A stretch of DNA of 64,000 nt, from contig NZ_QAVX01000011.1 of NCBI RefSeq assembly GCF_003121485.1, positions 84,241-148,240 on the forward strand, in the 5' to 3' direction. This document shows, piece after piece, positions 1-9,840 of the stretch (within the stretch, counting starts at the first letter, position 1; each line of letters starts with the position of its first letter). The position numbers and the translations under genes were made by a program. The notes under the pieces were generated by a model, which saw only the letters and a list, made by a program, of their open reading frames with translations, did no database searches and was not told the origin of the DNA. This DNA comes from Dyella sp. C11. Its GTDB lineage: Bacteria; Pseudomonadota; Gammaproteobacteria; Xanthomonadales; Rhodanobacteraceae.

Positions 1-28
1 AACGCCCGGACCAGCCGGGCGTTTTTTT
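1..28 (+). terminator. Rho-independent terminator of a gene left of the window
   Basis: A 9-bp GC-rich stem (AACGCCCGG paired with CCGGGCGTT around ACCAG) runs directly into a T tract on the plus strand. It should end a rightward transcript that starts outside the window. The following gene converges on it from the right and may also use the hairpin. Confidence 0.75.
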
Positions 29-51
29 GTGTCTGCACTAAACGATACTGA

Positions 52-657
52 TCACCACATCAGGTCGTCGGGCACGCCATCTTCGCCCACACTGCCCGTG
101 CTGCCCGGCTCGACCAGCAACGCAATCTGGTGGGCATCGATGGCCTTCACCTGCTCGGCGAGCTCGCGCGTCACCACCAGATAGCGACCTTGCTGCTGCA
201 CCACGCCCAGCTCGCCTTCATTGATGGCCTTGAGCTGATCGGCATCCACGTGCACGCGTCGAATCTTGCCGCCGTACTCGAAGTGGCGAACGTGCTCGAC
301 ATCGGCCTTGTTCAAGGTCTTGCCATCCAGCAGCTGCTGGATTTTCTGCTTGCGTTCGCGACGAACGCGCGCCTCTTCAGCGGCAGCCTGCTCGGCACGC
401 TTGCGCTCGTTCGCTTCGGTCTGCGCACGAATGGCATAAGCCTTGGCCAGGTCGATTTCTTCCTGGCTCCTGCCCGCCGAAGGCTTGCCTTGCGGCTTGC
501 CCTGAGCATGATGAGCGGGCTTGCCGCCCTTGAACGGCGCACCACCCTTCTTCTGGGGAAAGGACTTGCCACCTTGAGGCGTCGACGGACGCTTCTCTTC
601 ACGGACCTGTTTGACGATGCCGCTCTTGAGCAGCTGATCGCGCAGGGAATCGGCCAT
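52..657 (-). CDS. DUF2058 family protein
   Basis: A 201-aa, highly charged protein. The N-terminus (MADSLRDQLLKSGIVKQ) is typical of the DUF2058 (YaiL-like) family. It is followed by a Lys/Gly/Gln-rich low-complexity linker at about residues 20-65, a charged helical stretch rich in Ala, Glu and Arg at about 66-110, and a small globular C-terminus. YaiL has been described as associated with nucleoprotein or polysomes, but its biochemical role is not established. The gene stands alone and converges on the terminator at the window edge. It is separated by about 40 bases from slyX, which lies upstream in the same orientation. Family assignment is by recalled sequence resemblance. Confidence 0.8.
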   Translation of the reverse strand: MADSLRDQLLKSGIVKQVREEKRPSTPQGGKSFPQKKGGAPFKGGKPAHHAQGKPQGKPSAGRSQEEIDLAKAYAIRAQTEANERKRAEQAAAEEARVRRERKQKIQQLLDGKTLNKADVEHVRHFEYGGKIRRVHVDADQLKAINEGELGVVQQQGRYLVVTRELAEQVKAIDAHQIALLVEPGSTGSVGEDGVPDDLMW

Positions 658-700
658 GGCTGGAACTCGCTTGCGTAATACGGTTGCGGAGGAACTGATA

Positions 701-919
701 TCAGTAGTGCGGCGGCGGTGGCTCGCTGTGCGGATCGTGCCCCTGCGAGGAACGCAACGAGGACAACTCGCTGCGCAACCCGCGGATCACGTCCTCCAGC
801 ATCGCCAGGCGCACCGACAGCTCGGCATCGGCGGAAGCCAGCGCGTTCACCGTGTCATCGACAAAGGTGAGCCGCACTTCGAGTTCCGTCAATCGCTGCT
901 GCAGGGTTTCGTCCGACAT
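701..919 (-). CDS. slyX: SlyX family protein
   Basis: A 72-aa protein made almost entirely of a heptad-like coiled coil (TLQQRLTELEVRLTFVDDTV). It ends in a tail rich in His and Pro with a run of four prolines and a C-terminal His-Tyr, as in SlyX proteins. SlyX is a small conserved protein of unknown molecular function. The reading frame is open for another 72 codons upstream, but that part overlaps ugd and is not coding. The ATG at 919 lies two bases after the ugd stop codon, so slyX is very probably co-transcribed and translationally coupled with ugd. Confidence 0.85.
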   Translation of the reverse strand: MSDETLQQRLTELEVRLTFVDDTVNALASADAELSVRLAMLEDVIRGLRSELSSLRSSQGHDPHSEPPPPHY

Positions 920-921
920 GT

Positions 922-2259
922 TTACTGCCTCAGGCTGCGGCCGCGCCCGATGCCGTAATACGCCAGGCCCGCTTCCTCGACCGCCGCGGGATCGTACAGA
1001 TTGCGGCCATCGAAAACGGCTGGCTCGGCCAACATGCTGCGGATACGCGCGAAGTCCGGGCTGCGGAACGCTTTCCATTCGGTGACGATGGCCAATACAT
1101 CGGCGCCTTCCAGCGCATGGTAGGCGCCGTCGCACAGTGCCAGGTCGTCACGATCGCCATAGATGCGATGCGTTTCATGGCTTGCCTCGGGATCGAACGC
1201 GCGCACCTTGGCGCCCGCCTTCCACAAGGCTTCCATCAGATGACGGCTCGACGCCTCTCGCATGTCGTCGGTGTTGGGCTTGAACGCCAAACCCCACAGC
1301 GCAATCGTCTTGCCAGCCAGGTCGCCGCCAAAGTGACGCGAGATCAGCTCGAACAGCTTGGTCTTCTGGTCGTGGTTCACCGACTCCACGGCACCAAGCA
1401 GGCGTGCCTCGTAGCCCACGCCGCGCGCCGTGCGCTCCAGCGCCTGCACGTCCTTCGGGAAGCACGAACCACCGTAACCGGCGCCCGGATAGATGAAGTG
1501 ATAGCCGATACGCGGATCGGAACCGATGCCCTGGCGCACCAACTCGACGTCGGCGCCTACGCGCTCCGCGATGTTGGCGATTTCATTCATGAAACTGATC
1601 TTGGTCGCGAGCATGGCGTTCGCGGCGTACTTGGTCAGCTCGGCCGAACGCTCGTCCATCACCACGGTGCGATCGTGGTTGCGATTGAACGGCGCGTACA
1701 GCTTGCGCAGCACGCCAATCGCACGCTCGCTGGAGCTGCCGATGATGATGCGGTCGGGACGCAGGCAGTCTTCCACTGCATCGCCTTCCTTCAGGAATTC
1801 GGGGTTGGACACCACGTCGAATTCCACCGACACGCCACGCGCAGACAATTCGCCGGCAATGGCGTCGCGGACACGGTCAGCGGTACCTACCGGCACGGTC
1901 GACTTGTTCACCACGACCGTATAGCGGTCCATGTGCTGGCCAATGGTCCGTGCCACGCCCAGCACGTACTTGAGATCGGCACTGCCATCCTCGTCGGGCG
2001 GCGTGCCGACCGCGATGAACACCACCTGCCCGTGCGCAATGCCCGGCGCCGGATCAGTGGTGAAGTCGAGCTGGCCACTGGCATGGTTGCGCTTGACGAT
2101 GGGCTCCAGGCCCGGCTCGTAAATGGGGATGTCGCCGTTTTTCAGGCGCTCGACCTTGCCCGCGTCGATATCGACGCAGACCACGGTGTTGCCCATTTCA
2201 GCCAGGCAGGCGCCGGTGACAAGACCTACATAACCGGTGCCGAAAATGGTGACCTTCAT
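922..2259 (-). CDS. ugd: UDP-glucose 6-dehydrogenase
   Basis: A 445-aa cytoplasmic enzyme that oxidises UDP-glucose twice with NAD+ to UDP-glucuronate, a precursor for uronic-acid polysaccharides and lipid A modification. Visible landmarks are the N-terminal Rossmann signature at residues 7-23 ([10 protein letters not shown]...), the conserved NPEFLKEG segment at about 152, and the catalytic cysteine Cys266 in [12 protein letters not shown]-terminal UDP-binding domain carries [13 protein letters not shown]. Length is normal for the UgdH/TuaD class. It starts at an ATG and leads a two-gene unit with slyX. Its product could feed the uronate epimerase at 33445, although the two genes are 31 kb apart. 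Confidence 0.95.
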   Translation of the reverse strand: MKVTIFGTGYVGLVTGACLAEMGNTVVCVDIDAGKVERLKNGDIPIYEPGLEPIVKRNHASGQLDFTTDPAPGIAHGQVVFIAVGTPPDEDGSADLKYVLGVARTIGQHMDRYTVVVNKSTVPVGTADRVRDAIAGELSARGVSVEFDVVSNPEFLKEGDAVEDCLRPDRIIIGSSSERAIGVLRKLYAPFNRNHDRTVVMDERSAELTKYAANAMLATKISFMNEIANIAERVGADVELVRQGIGSDPRIGYHFIYPGAGYGGSCFPKDVQALERTARGVGYEARLLGAVESVNHDQKTKLFELISRHFGGDLAGKTIALWGLAFKPNTDDMREASSRHLMEALWKAGAKVRAFDPEASHETHRIYGDRDDLALCDGAYHALEGADVLAIVTEWKAFRSPDFARIRSMLAEPAVFDGRNLYDPAAVEEAGLAYYGIGRGRSLRQ

Positions 2260-2344
2260 TGTCGCGGAAACTCCTGGAAGCAGACCCGGGATTCTAGCAG
2301 GCCCGGCGCGTCACGACTCGAAGTGAGACCTGCGTCGCACTCCA

Positions 2345-2378
2345 AAAAGATACGGGGCGCGAATTGCTTCGCGCCCCG
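2345..2378 (-). terminator. Rho-independent terminator downstream of the FKBP gene
   Basis: An 11-bp stem (CGGGGCGCGAA with TTCGCGCCCCG, loop TTGC) at 2353-2378 is followed on the minus strand by TATCTTTTTGG. It lies 30 bases past the FKBP stop codon and separates that gene from ugd. Confidence 0.8.
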
Positions 2379-2407
2379 TGGATGCTCGAAAGAGCAGCTT
2401 CGAACGA

Positions 2408-3184
2408 TTACTTCGCGCCGCCAGCCTGATCGCCCGCCGGCGTCGGGCCGGTCTTGACCAGGGTCACGTCGAAGATGATCGTCGCGTTCGGCGGGAAGCC
2501 GTTCTGCGGCTGGGCACCGTAAGCGATGTTCGACGGGATGAAGAGCTTGTAGTGACCGCCGACCTGCATCAGCTGCATGCCTTCGCGGAAGCCCGGGATC
2601 ACGCCAGCAACCGGGATCGAGGCGGGGCCTGCCGGGTCATGCTTGGACGAATCGTCGAACACTTCGCCATTGACGAACGAACCGACGTAGTTGACCTGCA
2701 CGGTGTCGTTCGGACCCGGACGAGCGCCCGTACCCTGGCTGATCACCTGGTACTGCAGGCCCGAAGCCGTGGTCTTCACGCCCGGAGCCGTCTTGTTCTT
2801 GGCAAGGAAAGCGTCGCCTTCAGCCTTGTTCTTGCCGGCAACCTGGGTGTACTCGGCCTTGGCCTTGGCCTGCAGATTGGCCACGAATGCGTCACGAACC
2901 TGCTTGGCTTCGGCTTCGCTCATGGTCGGCTTCTGGCCCGACAGCGCGGACTGCAGCGCACGAGCAACAGTGGCCGGATCCACTTCCGAGCGGACGAGCG
3001 GCGGCAGCGAGCTGGCCAGATCCCAACCAACGACGTAGCTGGCCTTGGTCTTGTCGACCGCAGCCGGAGCGGCCGTAGCCGGGGCGGCGGCGGGCTTCGC
3101 AGCCTGTGCGTGCACGCCAACGGTCATGCCCAGAGCAACAGCGAGCGCGGCCGCCGTCAGCGTGGGACGCAGAAAATGCTTCAT
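2408..3184 (-). CDS. FKBP-type peptidyl-prolyl cis-trans isomerase, periplasmic
   Basis: A 258-aa exported foldase. Residues 1-27 form a signal peptide ending in an Ala-Gln-Ala type cleavage region, followed by an Ala/Pro-rich linker. Residues of about 45-140 match the helical FKBP N-terminal dimerisation domain of FkpA/Mip proteins. The C-terminal FKBP fold (about 150-250) contains VQVNYVGSFVNGEVFDDS, IPGFREGMQLMQVGG and IPSNIAYGAQ. The expected role is catalysis of prolyl isomerisation in envelope proteins. It is preceded by a 209-bp gap after the antiporter gene and ends at a strong terminator, so it is probably monocistronic. Whether it is the FkpA or the Mip ortholog cannot be settled by eye. 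Confidence 0.9.
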   Translation of the reverse strand: MKHFLRPTLTAAALAVALGMTVGVHAQAAKPAAAPATAAPAAVDKTKASYVVGWDLASSLPPLVRSEVDPATVARALQSALSGQKPTMSEAEAKQVRDAFVANLQAKAKAEYTQVAGKNKAEGDAFLAKNKTAPGVKTTASGLQYQVISQGTGARPGPNDTVQVNYVGSFVNGEVFDDSSKHDPAGPASIPVAGVIPGFREGMQLMQVGGHYKLFIPSNIAYGAQPQNGFPPNATIIFDVTLVKTGPTPAGDQAGGAK

Positions 3185-3393
3185 GTAGAACTCCCTCGTA
3201 TTGGATATGCCGGCGCTACCGGACTACGCCCCCCCGATGGAGGCAGGCCCCGCATTGTGCGGTGCTTGTTGAGTCTTGGCAACGATAGTGGGCGTGTGAC
3301 CGTCAGTCGTGATTAAAAGTTCACAAACCGGCCTGAATCCGCGGGTTTTTACGAATCCTGCACAACACGCCCGCCAGCCCCGCCCTGCAGTGA

Positions 3394-5166
3394 TCAGCCA
3401 TGCCCGTCATCGGAGCGTCCCGGCTTGTCCAGCGTGTCGCGCAGCGCCGCCTGTGCCCGGGCATGGACCTGCACCAATCCGCGCCAAAGCAGCCACGCCA
3501 GCACCAGCAGCACGAGCACCAGAACAATGGCCACCTCGCGCGGCGGCAGGATGGTGGAGGCGAGCGCCGCCACCAGCAATCCAAGCATCCACATGGTGAA
3601 GAGCGGAATGCATCGTGCGAGCACGCTGCGGATACGCATGTTGTAGGCGCCACCAATACGTTCCGGAATGCTCAGCTCCGCCAGCAACATGCCGAGCGCC
3701 GATGCCTTGCGATAAGCCGCCACGATCATCGGCAGCGAGATCAAGGCAGCGATCGACCACGCCAGGCTGCGCTTCACTTGTGGACTGTCCGCCAGGAAGT
3801 CCCAATGGAAGAAGCCTAGGCGATACAGGTAGGACATGATCAGGAACGCCGCAACGACCAGCATCATGTTGATGATGACGTGCCACACGAGGCGCCGGAT
3901 CATCTTTGCCACCATCGCACCCTGCCCGCTCAAGCTCAGGTTACCCATCCAGTCGGTGTACGCGCCCAGCAGGCCGGTCAACCCGGACGGCAATCGGCGC
4001 GACAACGTCGAGGCCAACGGATCGGAAGCACGAATGAGATACGGCGTGAGGAAGGTGGTGATGGCCGACACTGCCACCGCGACCGGATAAAGGAAGCCGC
4101 TGGTCACCTTCAAGGTGAGGCCCAGCGAGGCGATCACGAACGAGAACTCGCCGATCTGCGCCAGACCCATGCCTACACGTAGCGATGTCCTGCCATCGTT
4201 GCCCGCCACAAAGGTGCCGAAGCTGCAGGTAATGACCTTGCCCAGCACCACCACGATGGTGACCACCAGAATCGGCAGCCAGTACTGCTTCAGCATCGCC
4301 GGGTCGATCAGCATGCCGATCGCGACAAAGAAGATCGCACTGAACATGTCGCGCACAGGACCAATGATGCGCTCGATACGTACCACGCTCTCCGATTCGC
4401 CCACGATCGCACCGATCATGAAGGCGCCTAGCGCAATGCTGTAACCCATCTCCGTCACGAGCAGGCAGAAACCGAAGCACAGGCCCAGCACGGCGACGAG
4501 CAGCACATCATCCCGGCTGACGCGCGCGATGTAGTCGACGACGCGCGGCACCAGCAGCAACCCCACCACCAGCGACACCGCCATGAAGAGTGTCAGGCGC
4601 CCCACGGCCGCCATGGCTTCGCTGGCTTCGAGACCGCCGGTACTCGCGATGCCGGTGAGCAAGGCCATCAGCACGATGGCGATCACGTCTTCAATGATCA
4701 GGATGCCGAACATCAGCTGCGCGAAGCGTTCGCGCTTCAATCCCAGATCGTCCAGCGCCTTCATGATGATGGTGGTCGAGGACATGGAAAGCATGGCGCC
4801 GAGGAACAGCGCATCCATGGAACTCCAACCGAAGAAACGGCCGATCTCGTAGCCCAGCCACAACATCAGCACGATTTCGCAGACTGCCGCCACCAGCGCC
4901 GCGCCACCCACCTCACGAAGCTTTTTAAGGCTGAATTCCAGGCCCAACGCGAACAACAGCAGGATCATGCCCAGTTCGGAAAGCGTGCGGATGGTCTGCT
5001 CGTCGTGGATGAAAACCACGGGAAACGTATAAGGACCAACCAGCACGCCCGCGATGATGTATCCAAGTACGACCGGCTGACGCAGCCGCTGGAAGATCAC
5101 CGTTGTCAGACCCGCGATCAACATCACCGTCGCGAGGTCTTGGATAAAGTGCAGATCGTGCATCAA
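3394..5166 (-). CDS. CPA2 family cation:proton antiporter
   Basis: A 590-aa inner-membrane protein. Residues of about 1-390 form a Na+/H+ exchanger domain of the KefB/KefC class, with about 12 hydrophobic segments and the typical start RQPVVLGYIIAGVLVGP and the SSTTIIMKALDDLGL segment. Unlike Kef proteins there is no TrkA-N (RCK) nucleotide-binding domain. Instead, residues of about 415-590 hold roughly four more hydrophobic segments and a short basic cytoplasmic tail. It probably exchanges K+ or Na+ for protons. The gene is monocistronic, with the tRNA unit divergent upstream. Confidence 0.85.
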   Translation of the reverse strand: MMHDLHFIQDLATVMLIAGLTTVIFQRLRQPVVLGYIIAGVLVGPYTFPVVFIHDEQTIRTLSELGMILLLFALGLEFSLKKLREVGGAALVAAVCEIVLMLWLGYEIGRFFGWSSMDALFLGAMLSMSSTTIIMKALDDLGLKRERFAQLMFGILIIEDVIAIVLMALLTGIASTGGLEASEAMAAVGRLTLFMAVSLVVGLLLVPRVVDYIARVSRDDVLLVAVLGLCFGFCLLVTEMGYSIALGAFMIGAIVGESESVVRIERIIGPVRDMFSAIFFVAIGMLIDPAMLKQYWLPILVVTIVVVLGKVITCSFGTFVAGNDGRTSLRVGMGLAQIGEFSFVIASLGLTLKVTSGFLYPVAVAVSAITTFLTPYLIRASDPLASTLSRRLPSGLTGLLGAYTDWMGNLSLSGQGAMVAKMIRRLVWHVIINMMLVVAAFLIMSYLYRLGFFHWDFLADSPQVKRSLAWSIAALISLPMIVAAYRKASALGMLLAELSIPERIGGAYNMRIRSVLARCIPLFTMWMLGLLVAALASTILPPREVAIVLVLVLLVLAWLLWRGLVQVHARAQAALRDTLDKPGRSDDGHG

Positions 5167-5354
5167 TGAAATCCGTAGGGACGTGTCCCAAGACTAGCAA
5201 TCGTTCTTGCGATGCACAGCCCTGCACGAACACGTTGATCATTCGCTGAGCAAAAAAGTGATTTTCTGGCGCGCCCGTTCCTCGGCACGCATCACCTAAC
5301 TGCTTGTTGTCATTCGTTCGTGAAAAAAAGTTGAAAAAAATTCACATCGAACGC

Positions 5355-5383
5355 TTGACGAAATCGCGATCCCTATCTATTCT
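5355..5383 (+). promoter_or_regulatory. Sigma-70 promoter of the tRNA-Ala/Glu/Asp unit
   Basis: TTGACG at 5355-5360 and TATTCT at 5378-5383 are separated by 17 bases. The predicted start (about 5390) lies 15 bases before tRNA-Ala. The bases after the -10 (TTCGGGC) are GC-rich, as in stringently controlled stable-RNA promoters. Confidence 0.75.
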
Positions 5384-5405
5384 TTCGGGCTTCCAGAGGC
5401 ACTTC

Positions 5406-5481
5406 GGGGCCATAGCTCAGCTGGGAGAGCGCCTGCATGGCATGCAGGAGGTCGGCGGTTCGATCCCGCCTGGCTCCACCA
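5406..5481 (+). tRNA. tRNA-Ala(GGC)
   Basis: A 76-nt cloverleaf including an encoded CCA. Acceptor GGGGCCA pairs with TGGCTCC, the anticodon loop ATGGCAT gives anticodon GGC, and the T loop is TTCGATC. It is the first gene of a three-tRNA unit. Confidence 0.97.
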
Positions 5482-5492
5482 AATTTAGATAC

Positions 5493-5568
5493 GTCCCCAT
5501 CGTCTAGAGGCCTAGGACATCACCCTTTCACGGTGGCGACCGGGGTTCGAATCCCCGTGGGGACGCCA
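5493..5568 (+). tRNA. tRNA-Glu(TTC)
   Basis: A 76-nt gene with encoded CCA. Acceptor GTCCCCA pairs with TGGGGAC, and the anticodon loop CTTTCAC gives TTC. It lies 11 bases after tRNA-Ala, so the two are co-transcribed. Confidence 0.97.
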
Positions 5569-5655
5569 CTCTAACGGCAAAACCGGTTTCGGTGTAGCAG
5601 TAAGAGTGGTCAAGGATGAAGTCTAAATGTGTGGTTCTGGTTGCAGTAAGAATGT

Positions 5656-5732
5656 GGAGCGGTAGTTCAGTCGGTTAGAATGCTGGCCTGTCACGCCGGA
5701 GGTCGCGGGTTCGAGTCCCGTCCGCTCCGCCA
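5656..5732 (+). tRNA. tRNA-Asp(GTC), copy 1
   Basis: A 77-nt gene with encoded CCA. Acceptor GGAGCGG pairs with CCGCTCC, and the loop CTGTCAC gives anticodon GTC. By eye it is base-for-base identical to the tRNA-Asp on the minus strand at 18458-18534. It is followed at once by a terminator. Confidence 0.97.
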
Positions 5733-5741
5733 CTTACGAAG

Positions 5742-5766
5742 AACCCGCCAGCTGGCGGGTTTTTTG
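5742..5766 (+). terminator. Rho-independent terminator of the tRNA unit
   Basis: AACCCGCC and GGCGGGTT form a stem around AGCT, followed by a T tract, 10 bases after tRNA-Asp. Confidence 0.85.
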
Positions 5767-5824
5767 TTGCCTGAAATTCCACTCAAGCCTGAAGCTGAAT
5801 CAGTCCTTCAGGCTGCCAGGCTCC

Positions 5825-6313
5825 TCAAAGGGCCTCGTCCGGCGAGCGATGGTCTTCCAGACGCTCCAGCGTTCCCTTCGAATGCCCCTGCTCCGCCAGG
5901 TATTCCAGCCAGCGCGACAGGAAGCCATTCATGCGCAACCGATGCTGCAGCACGGTGTGTGCCGGCGGAAACGGGCCGAGGACCTGCCAAAGATGCCGGC
6001 CCGGGTGGCAATGCAGCGCCTCGGCCACGTGGGCATCGGTATAGACCCGCAGCTGCGCCGATGGCGAAGGCTGGCCGGTGTGCGCATCGACGAAGTTGTA
6101 GGTGAGCTCCAGCTCCAGCGTGTAGGGATGCTTTTCCTGCACCTGCAGGCGCACATCCAGGCCGTCATCCACGCTGGACAGGTAGAACCCCGGCGCCAGG
6201 TCCTGCGGCGAAAACAGCCTTACCAGCCGGTGATAGTTCTCGGCATAAAGCCCCATCAGGAAGCCAAAGCGTCCCGGCAACAAGGCTTGGCGACTGTCCA
6301 GTACGGCACTCAT
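5825..6313 (-). CDS. DUF1249 family protein
   Basis: A 162-aa soluble protein resembling the DUF1249 family (YqiB-like), of unknown function. Supporting features are the N-terminal LMGLYAENYHRLVRLF stretch, the conserved block YTLELELTYNF and an Arg-rich C-terminal helix. The frame is open upstream to 6469, but that part overlaps ppsR in another frame. The ATG at 6313 leaves a 17-base gap to ppsR and fits the family length. Co-transcription with ppsR is likely from the close spacing. Confidence 0.75.
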   Translation of the reverse strand: MSAVLDSRQALLPGRFGFLMGLYAENYHRLVRLFSPQDLAPGFYLSSVDDGLDVRLQVQEKHPYTLELELTYNFVDAHTGQPSPSAQLRVYTDAHVAEALHCHPGRHLWQVLGPFPPAHTVLQHRLRMNGFLSRWLEYLAEQGHSKGTLERLEDHRSPDEAL

Positions 6314-6330
6314 GGGCGGTAACGACTCCG

Positions 6331-7146
6331 TTAGAACATGGTCCGCTCGATACCGAAGCGGTCGAAGATCTTGCTCGCAATCTCCTCGATGGAGACATGC
6401 GTGGTATTCAGATTGGGAATGTTTTCCCGGCGCATCAGCTTTTCGGCCTGCGACAGCTCCCAGCGACATTGCTCCAGCGTGGCGTAGCGACTGCCTGCGC
6501 GTCGCTGCTCGCGAATCTGCGCCAGCCGTTGCGGTTCGATGGTGAGACCGAACAGCCGATCCTTGTAGGGGCGCAGTCGCGCCGGCAGTTCCAGCTTGTC
6601 CAGGTCGTCGTCGGTCAAGGGGTAATTGGCGGCGCTCACCCCGTAATGCAAGGCCATGTAAAGGCAGGTTGGCGTCTTGCCCGAGCGGGACACACCCACC
6701 AGGATCAGGTCGGCCTGCGCGTAATCCACATCGATGCCATCGTCATGGGACAGCGCGTAGTTGGTCGCGTTGATGCGCGCTTCGTATTTGTCGAAATCCA
6801 CCAGACCGTGGGATCGGTTCACCGCACCGGAACGCTTGGCACCCAACTCCTCTTCCAGCGGCCCGATGAAGGGCGCAAACACATCCAGCATCAAACCGCC
6901 GCTCTCCGCCACGATTTCGCACAGTTCGCGCGAGGCCATGGTGTTGACCACGATGGGACGCTCGCCCGTTTGCGCATATCGGGTCTTGATGCGCAGCGCC
7001 GCCGCCTCGGCCTTCTGGGCATCATCGATGAAGGGCAACCGGTGCTTGTCGAACTGCACGCCCTCAAATTGCGCGAGGATGCTGTTGCCGATTGTCTCGG
7101 CGGTAATACCAGTGGAATCGGAGATGTAGAAAACGGTTCGCTGCAT
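6331..7146 (-). CDS. ppsR: PEP synthase regulatory protein (kinase/pyrophosphorylase)
   Basis: A 271-aa cytoplasmic protein of the DUF299 family. Members inactivate phosphoenolpyruvate synthase by ADP-dependent phosphorylation and reactivate it by Pi-dependent pyrophosphorolysis. The N-terminus RTVFYISDSTGITAETIG and the P-loop-like VGVSRSGKTPTCLYMA at about residues 145-160 are diagnostic. The target gene ppsA starts divergently 233 bases away, which is the usual arrangement and supports the assignment. Confidence 0.93.
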   Translation of the reverse strand: MQRTVFYISDSTGITAETIGNSILAQFEGVQFDKHRLPFIDDAQKAEAAALRIKTRYAQTGERPIVVNTMASRELCEIVAESGGLMLDVFAPFIGPLEEELGAKRSGAVNRSHGLVDFDKYEARINATNYALSHDDGIDVDYAQADLILVGVSRSGKTPTCLYMALHYGVSAANYPLTDDDLDKLELPARLRPYKDRLFGLTIEPQRLAQIREQRRAGSRYATLEQCRWELSQAEKLMRRENIPNLNTTHVSIEEIASKIFDRFGIERTMF

Positions 7147-7379
7147 GGCTGATCCAAAGTCACTGGTGGTTTCTGCCCCACACCTTAGCGCAAGGTGAAA
7201 AGCCTGTCTTTGCTTGACTCACAGCTGACTGGTATTGAGTTGGCGCTTGTTTTGGCCCGAATGGTCTTCTTGTGCTCCGCACCATCGGCAGCGGACAATA
7301 CCAGTTCTTTGTAACCCGATTTCTGCAAGAACTCGGAACAAGCCCACTTCTGAAACCTAAGAGCTCTGAGGAGACTCCC

Positions 7380-9752
7380 TTGAACGATCTGGTGCTTTGG
7401 CTCGACACGCTGCGCATGACCGACCTGGGCAAGGTCGGCGGCAAGAATGCGTCGCTCGGCGAGATGATCGGCAATCTCGCCAAACTCGGCGTGTCCGTGC
7501 CCGGTGGTTTCGCCACCACCGCTGACGCGTTCCAGGAATACCTCGACAAGAGCGGCGTCGCCAAGCGCATCCAGGAGCGTCTCGCTTCCCTGGACGTCGA
7601 TGACGTGATGGCGCTGACGGCCGCCGGCAAGGAAATCCGCGAGTGGGTCACCGAGACGCCACTGCCGGCTGATCTGGACAAGGCGATCCGCGATGCCTAC
7701 GCCAAGCTCTGCAAGGACGCCGGCGCCGACAACATCGCCGTAGCCGTGCGCTCCTCCGCCACCGCGGAAGACCTGCCCGACGCATCGTTCGCCGGCCAGC
7801 AGGAAACCTTCCTCAACGTGGTGGGCATCGAGGACGTGCTGCACAAGGTGAAGGAAGTCTTCGCCTCGCTCTACAACGACCGCGCCATTGCCTACCGCGT
7901 TCACCAGGGTTTCAAGCACGAAGACGTGTTCCTCTCCGCTGGCGTGCAGCTGATGGTGCGCTCGGACGTGGGCGCCTCGGGCGTGCTGTTCACGCTGGAC
8001 ACCGAATCGGGCTTCCGCGACGTGGTGTTCGTCACCGGCTCGTACGGTCTCGGCGAAATGGTTGTGCAGGGTGCGGTGAACCCCGATGAGTTCTACGTGT
8101 TCAAGCCCACGCTGAAGGCGGGCAAGCCGGCCGTGCTCCGTCGCAGCCTCGGCGCCAAGCAGCAGCGCATGGTCTATTCGGACAAGCCCGGCGAGCGCGT
8201 GCGCATCGAGGAAACGCCGGCTGATCTCCGCAACAAGTTCTGCATCACCGACGAGGACGTGCAGGAACTGGCCAAGCAGGCGCTGGTCATCGAGAAGCAT
8301 TACGACCGCCCGATGGACATCGAGTGGGCGAAGGACGGCAATACCGGCAAGCTCTACATCGTGCAGGCCCGCCCGGAGACGGTGAAGTCGCGTGCCCACG
8401 CCACGCAACTGGAGCGCTTCCACCTCAACGAGAAGGGCAAGGTACTCGCCGAAGGCCGCGCCATCGGCCAGAAGATCGGCTCGGGCAAGGCGCGCGTCAT
8501 TCGCTCGCTCGCCGACATGAACAAGGTGCAGGCCGGCGACGTGCTGATCGCCGACATGACCGATCCCGATTGGGAACCCGTGATGAAGCGCGCGGCGGCC
8601 ATCGTCACCAACCGTGGCGGCCGCACCTGTCACGCCGCCATCATCGCGCGCGAGCTGGGCGTGCCTGCCGTCGTGGGTACGGGCAATGCGCTGGACCTGA
8701 TCCCGGACGGCGCGGAAGTCACCGTGTCGTGCGCCGAGGGTGACACCGGCATGATCTATGAAGGTCAACTCAAGTTCGATCGCGTGACGGCCGACCTGGG
8801 CGACATGCCCGAAGCCCCGCTCAAGATCATGATGAACGTGGCCAACCCGGAGCGTGCTTTCGACTTCGGCATGCTGCCGAACGCCGGCATCGGCCTGGCG
8901 CGCCTGGAAATGATCATCGCCAGCCACATCGGCGTGCATCCCAAGGCACTGCTGGAATACGGCAAGCAGGATGCCGAGACCAAGAAGAAGATCGACGAAC
9001 GCATGGCCGGCTACGCCGATCCGGTGTCGTTCTACGTCGATCGCCTTGCCGAAGGCATCGCGACCATCGCGGCGTCGGTGTATCCGAAGCCGGTGATCGT
9101 GCGCCTGTCGGACTTCAAGTCGAACGAGTACGCCGGTCTTATCGGTGGTTCGCGCTACGAGCCGCACGAAGAGAACCCGATGATCGGCTACCGCGGCGCC
9201 AGCCGTTACGTCGACCCGGGCTTCGCCGAGTCGTTCGGCCTGGAGTGCAAGGCCGTCAAGCGCGTGCGCGAAGTGATGGGCCTGGACAATGTGTGGGTGA
9301 TGATTCCGTTCGTGCGCACGCTGGGCGAAGGCCGCAAGGTCATCGAGGTGCTGGCCAAGAACGGCCTCAAGCAGCGCGAGAACGACCTCAAGGTCATCAT
9401 GATGTGCGAAGTGCCGTCCAACGCGCTGCTCGCCGATGAGTTCCTGGAGATCTTCGATGGCTTCTCCATCGGCTCCAACGACCTCACGCAGCTCACGCTG
9501 GGCCTTGACCGCGATTCCAGCATCGTCGCCAACCTGTTCGACGAGCGCGACCCGGCGGTGAAGAAGCTGCTCGCCCTTGCCATCAAGACGGCACGCGAGA
9601 AGGGCAAGTACGTGGGCATCTGCGGCCAGGGTCCGTCGGACCACCCGGATCTCGCCGAATGGCTGATGGATCAGGGCATCGAATCGGTGTCGCTCAATCC
9701 GGATACCGTGGTCGATACCTGGCTGCGCCTGGCCAAGCGCAAGGCAGCCTGA
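7380..9752 (+). CDS. ppsA: Phosphoenolpyruvate synthase
   Basis: A 790-aa enzyme that converts pyruvate, ATP and water to PEP, AMP and Pi for gluconeogenesis. It shows an N-terminal PEP/pyruvate-binding ATP-grasp domain (residues 1-345, with [10 protein letters not shown] and [19 protein letters not shown]). A swivelling PEP-utiliser domain carries the phospho-accepting His in [17 protein letters not shown], and a C-terminal TIM barrel includes [18 protein letters not shown] and GICGQGPSD. The start is TTG at 7380, preceded by GAGGAG at 7368-7373. The frame is open to an ATG at 7272, but those extra 36 residues have no family character and no ribosome binding site. Regulation by the divergent ppsR product is expected. 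Confidence 0.95.
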   Translation: MNDLVLWLDTLRMTDLGKVGGKNASLGEMIGNLAKLGVSVPGGFATTADAFQEYLDKSGVAKRIQERLASLDVDDVMALTAAGKEIREWVTETPLPADLDKAIRDAYAKLCKDAGADNIAVAVRSSATAEDLPDASFAGQQETFLNVVGIEDVLHKVKEVFASLYNDRAIAYRVHQGFKHEDVFLSAGVQLMVRSDVGASGVLFTLDTESGFRDVVFVTGSYGLGEMVVQGAVNPDEFYVFKPTLKAGKPAVLRRSLGAKQQRMVYSDKPGERVRIEETPADLRNKFCITDEDVQELAKQALVIEKHYDRPMDIEWAKDGNTGKLYIVQARPETVKSRAHATQLERFHLNEKGKVLAEGRAIGQKIGSGKARVIRSLADMNKVQAGDVLIADMTDPDWEPVMKRAAAIVTNRGGRTCHAAIIARELGVPAVVGTGNALDLIPDGAEVTVSCAEGDTGMIYEGQLKFDRVTADLGDMPEAPLKIMMNVANPERAFDFGMLPNAGIGLARLEMIIASHIGVHPKALLEYGKQDAETKKKIDERMAGYADPVSFYVDRLAEGIATIAASVYPKPVIVRLSDFKSNEYAGLIGGSRYEPHEENPMIGYRGASRYVDPGFAESFGLECKAVKRVREVMGLDNVWVMIPFVRTLGEGRKVIEVLAKNGLKQRENDLKVIMMCEVPSNALLADEFLEIFDGFSIGSNDLTQLTLGLDRDSSIVANLFDERDPAVKKLLALAIKTAREKGKYVGICGQGPSDHPDLAEWLMDQGIESVSLNPDTVVDTWLRLAKRKAA

Positions 9753-9772
9753 GCGTTGCCGTAGCAGTAGCG

Positions 9773-9801
9773 AAAAGGGCGGTGGCGACACCGCCCTTTT
9801 T
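9773..9801 (+). terminator. Rho-independent terminator of ppsA
   Basis: AAAAGGGCGGTG and CACCGCCCTTTT pair around GCGA, with T residues following on plus and A residues preceding. It can work for ppsA and weakly for the leftward gene at 9841. Confidence 0.85.
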
Positions 9802-9840
9802 ATTTGCGCGCGCGAAGCGTGACACCGCGTATATGAACCA

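Noticed and set aside
5304..5507. 67-codon plus-strand frame
   Set aside because: It reads through tRNA-Ala and part of tRNA-Glu.
7185..9791. 868-codon open frame on the minus strand
   Set aside because: It is the antisense of ppsA. Its translation is rich in His, Arg and Leu without family motifs, as expected from a high-GC gene read backwards.
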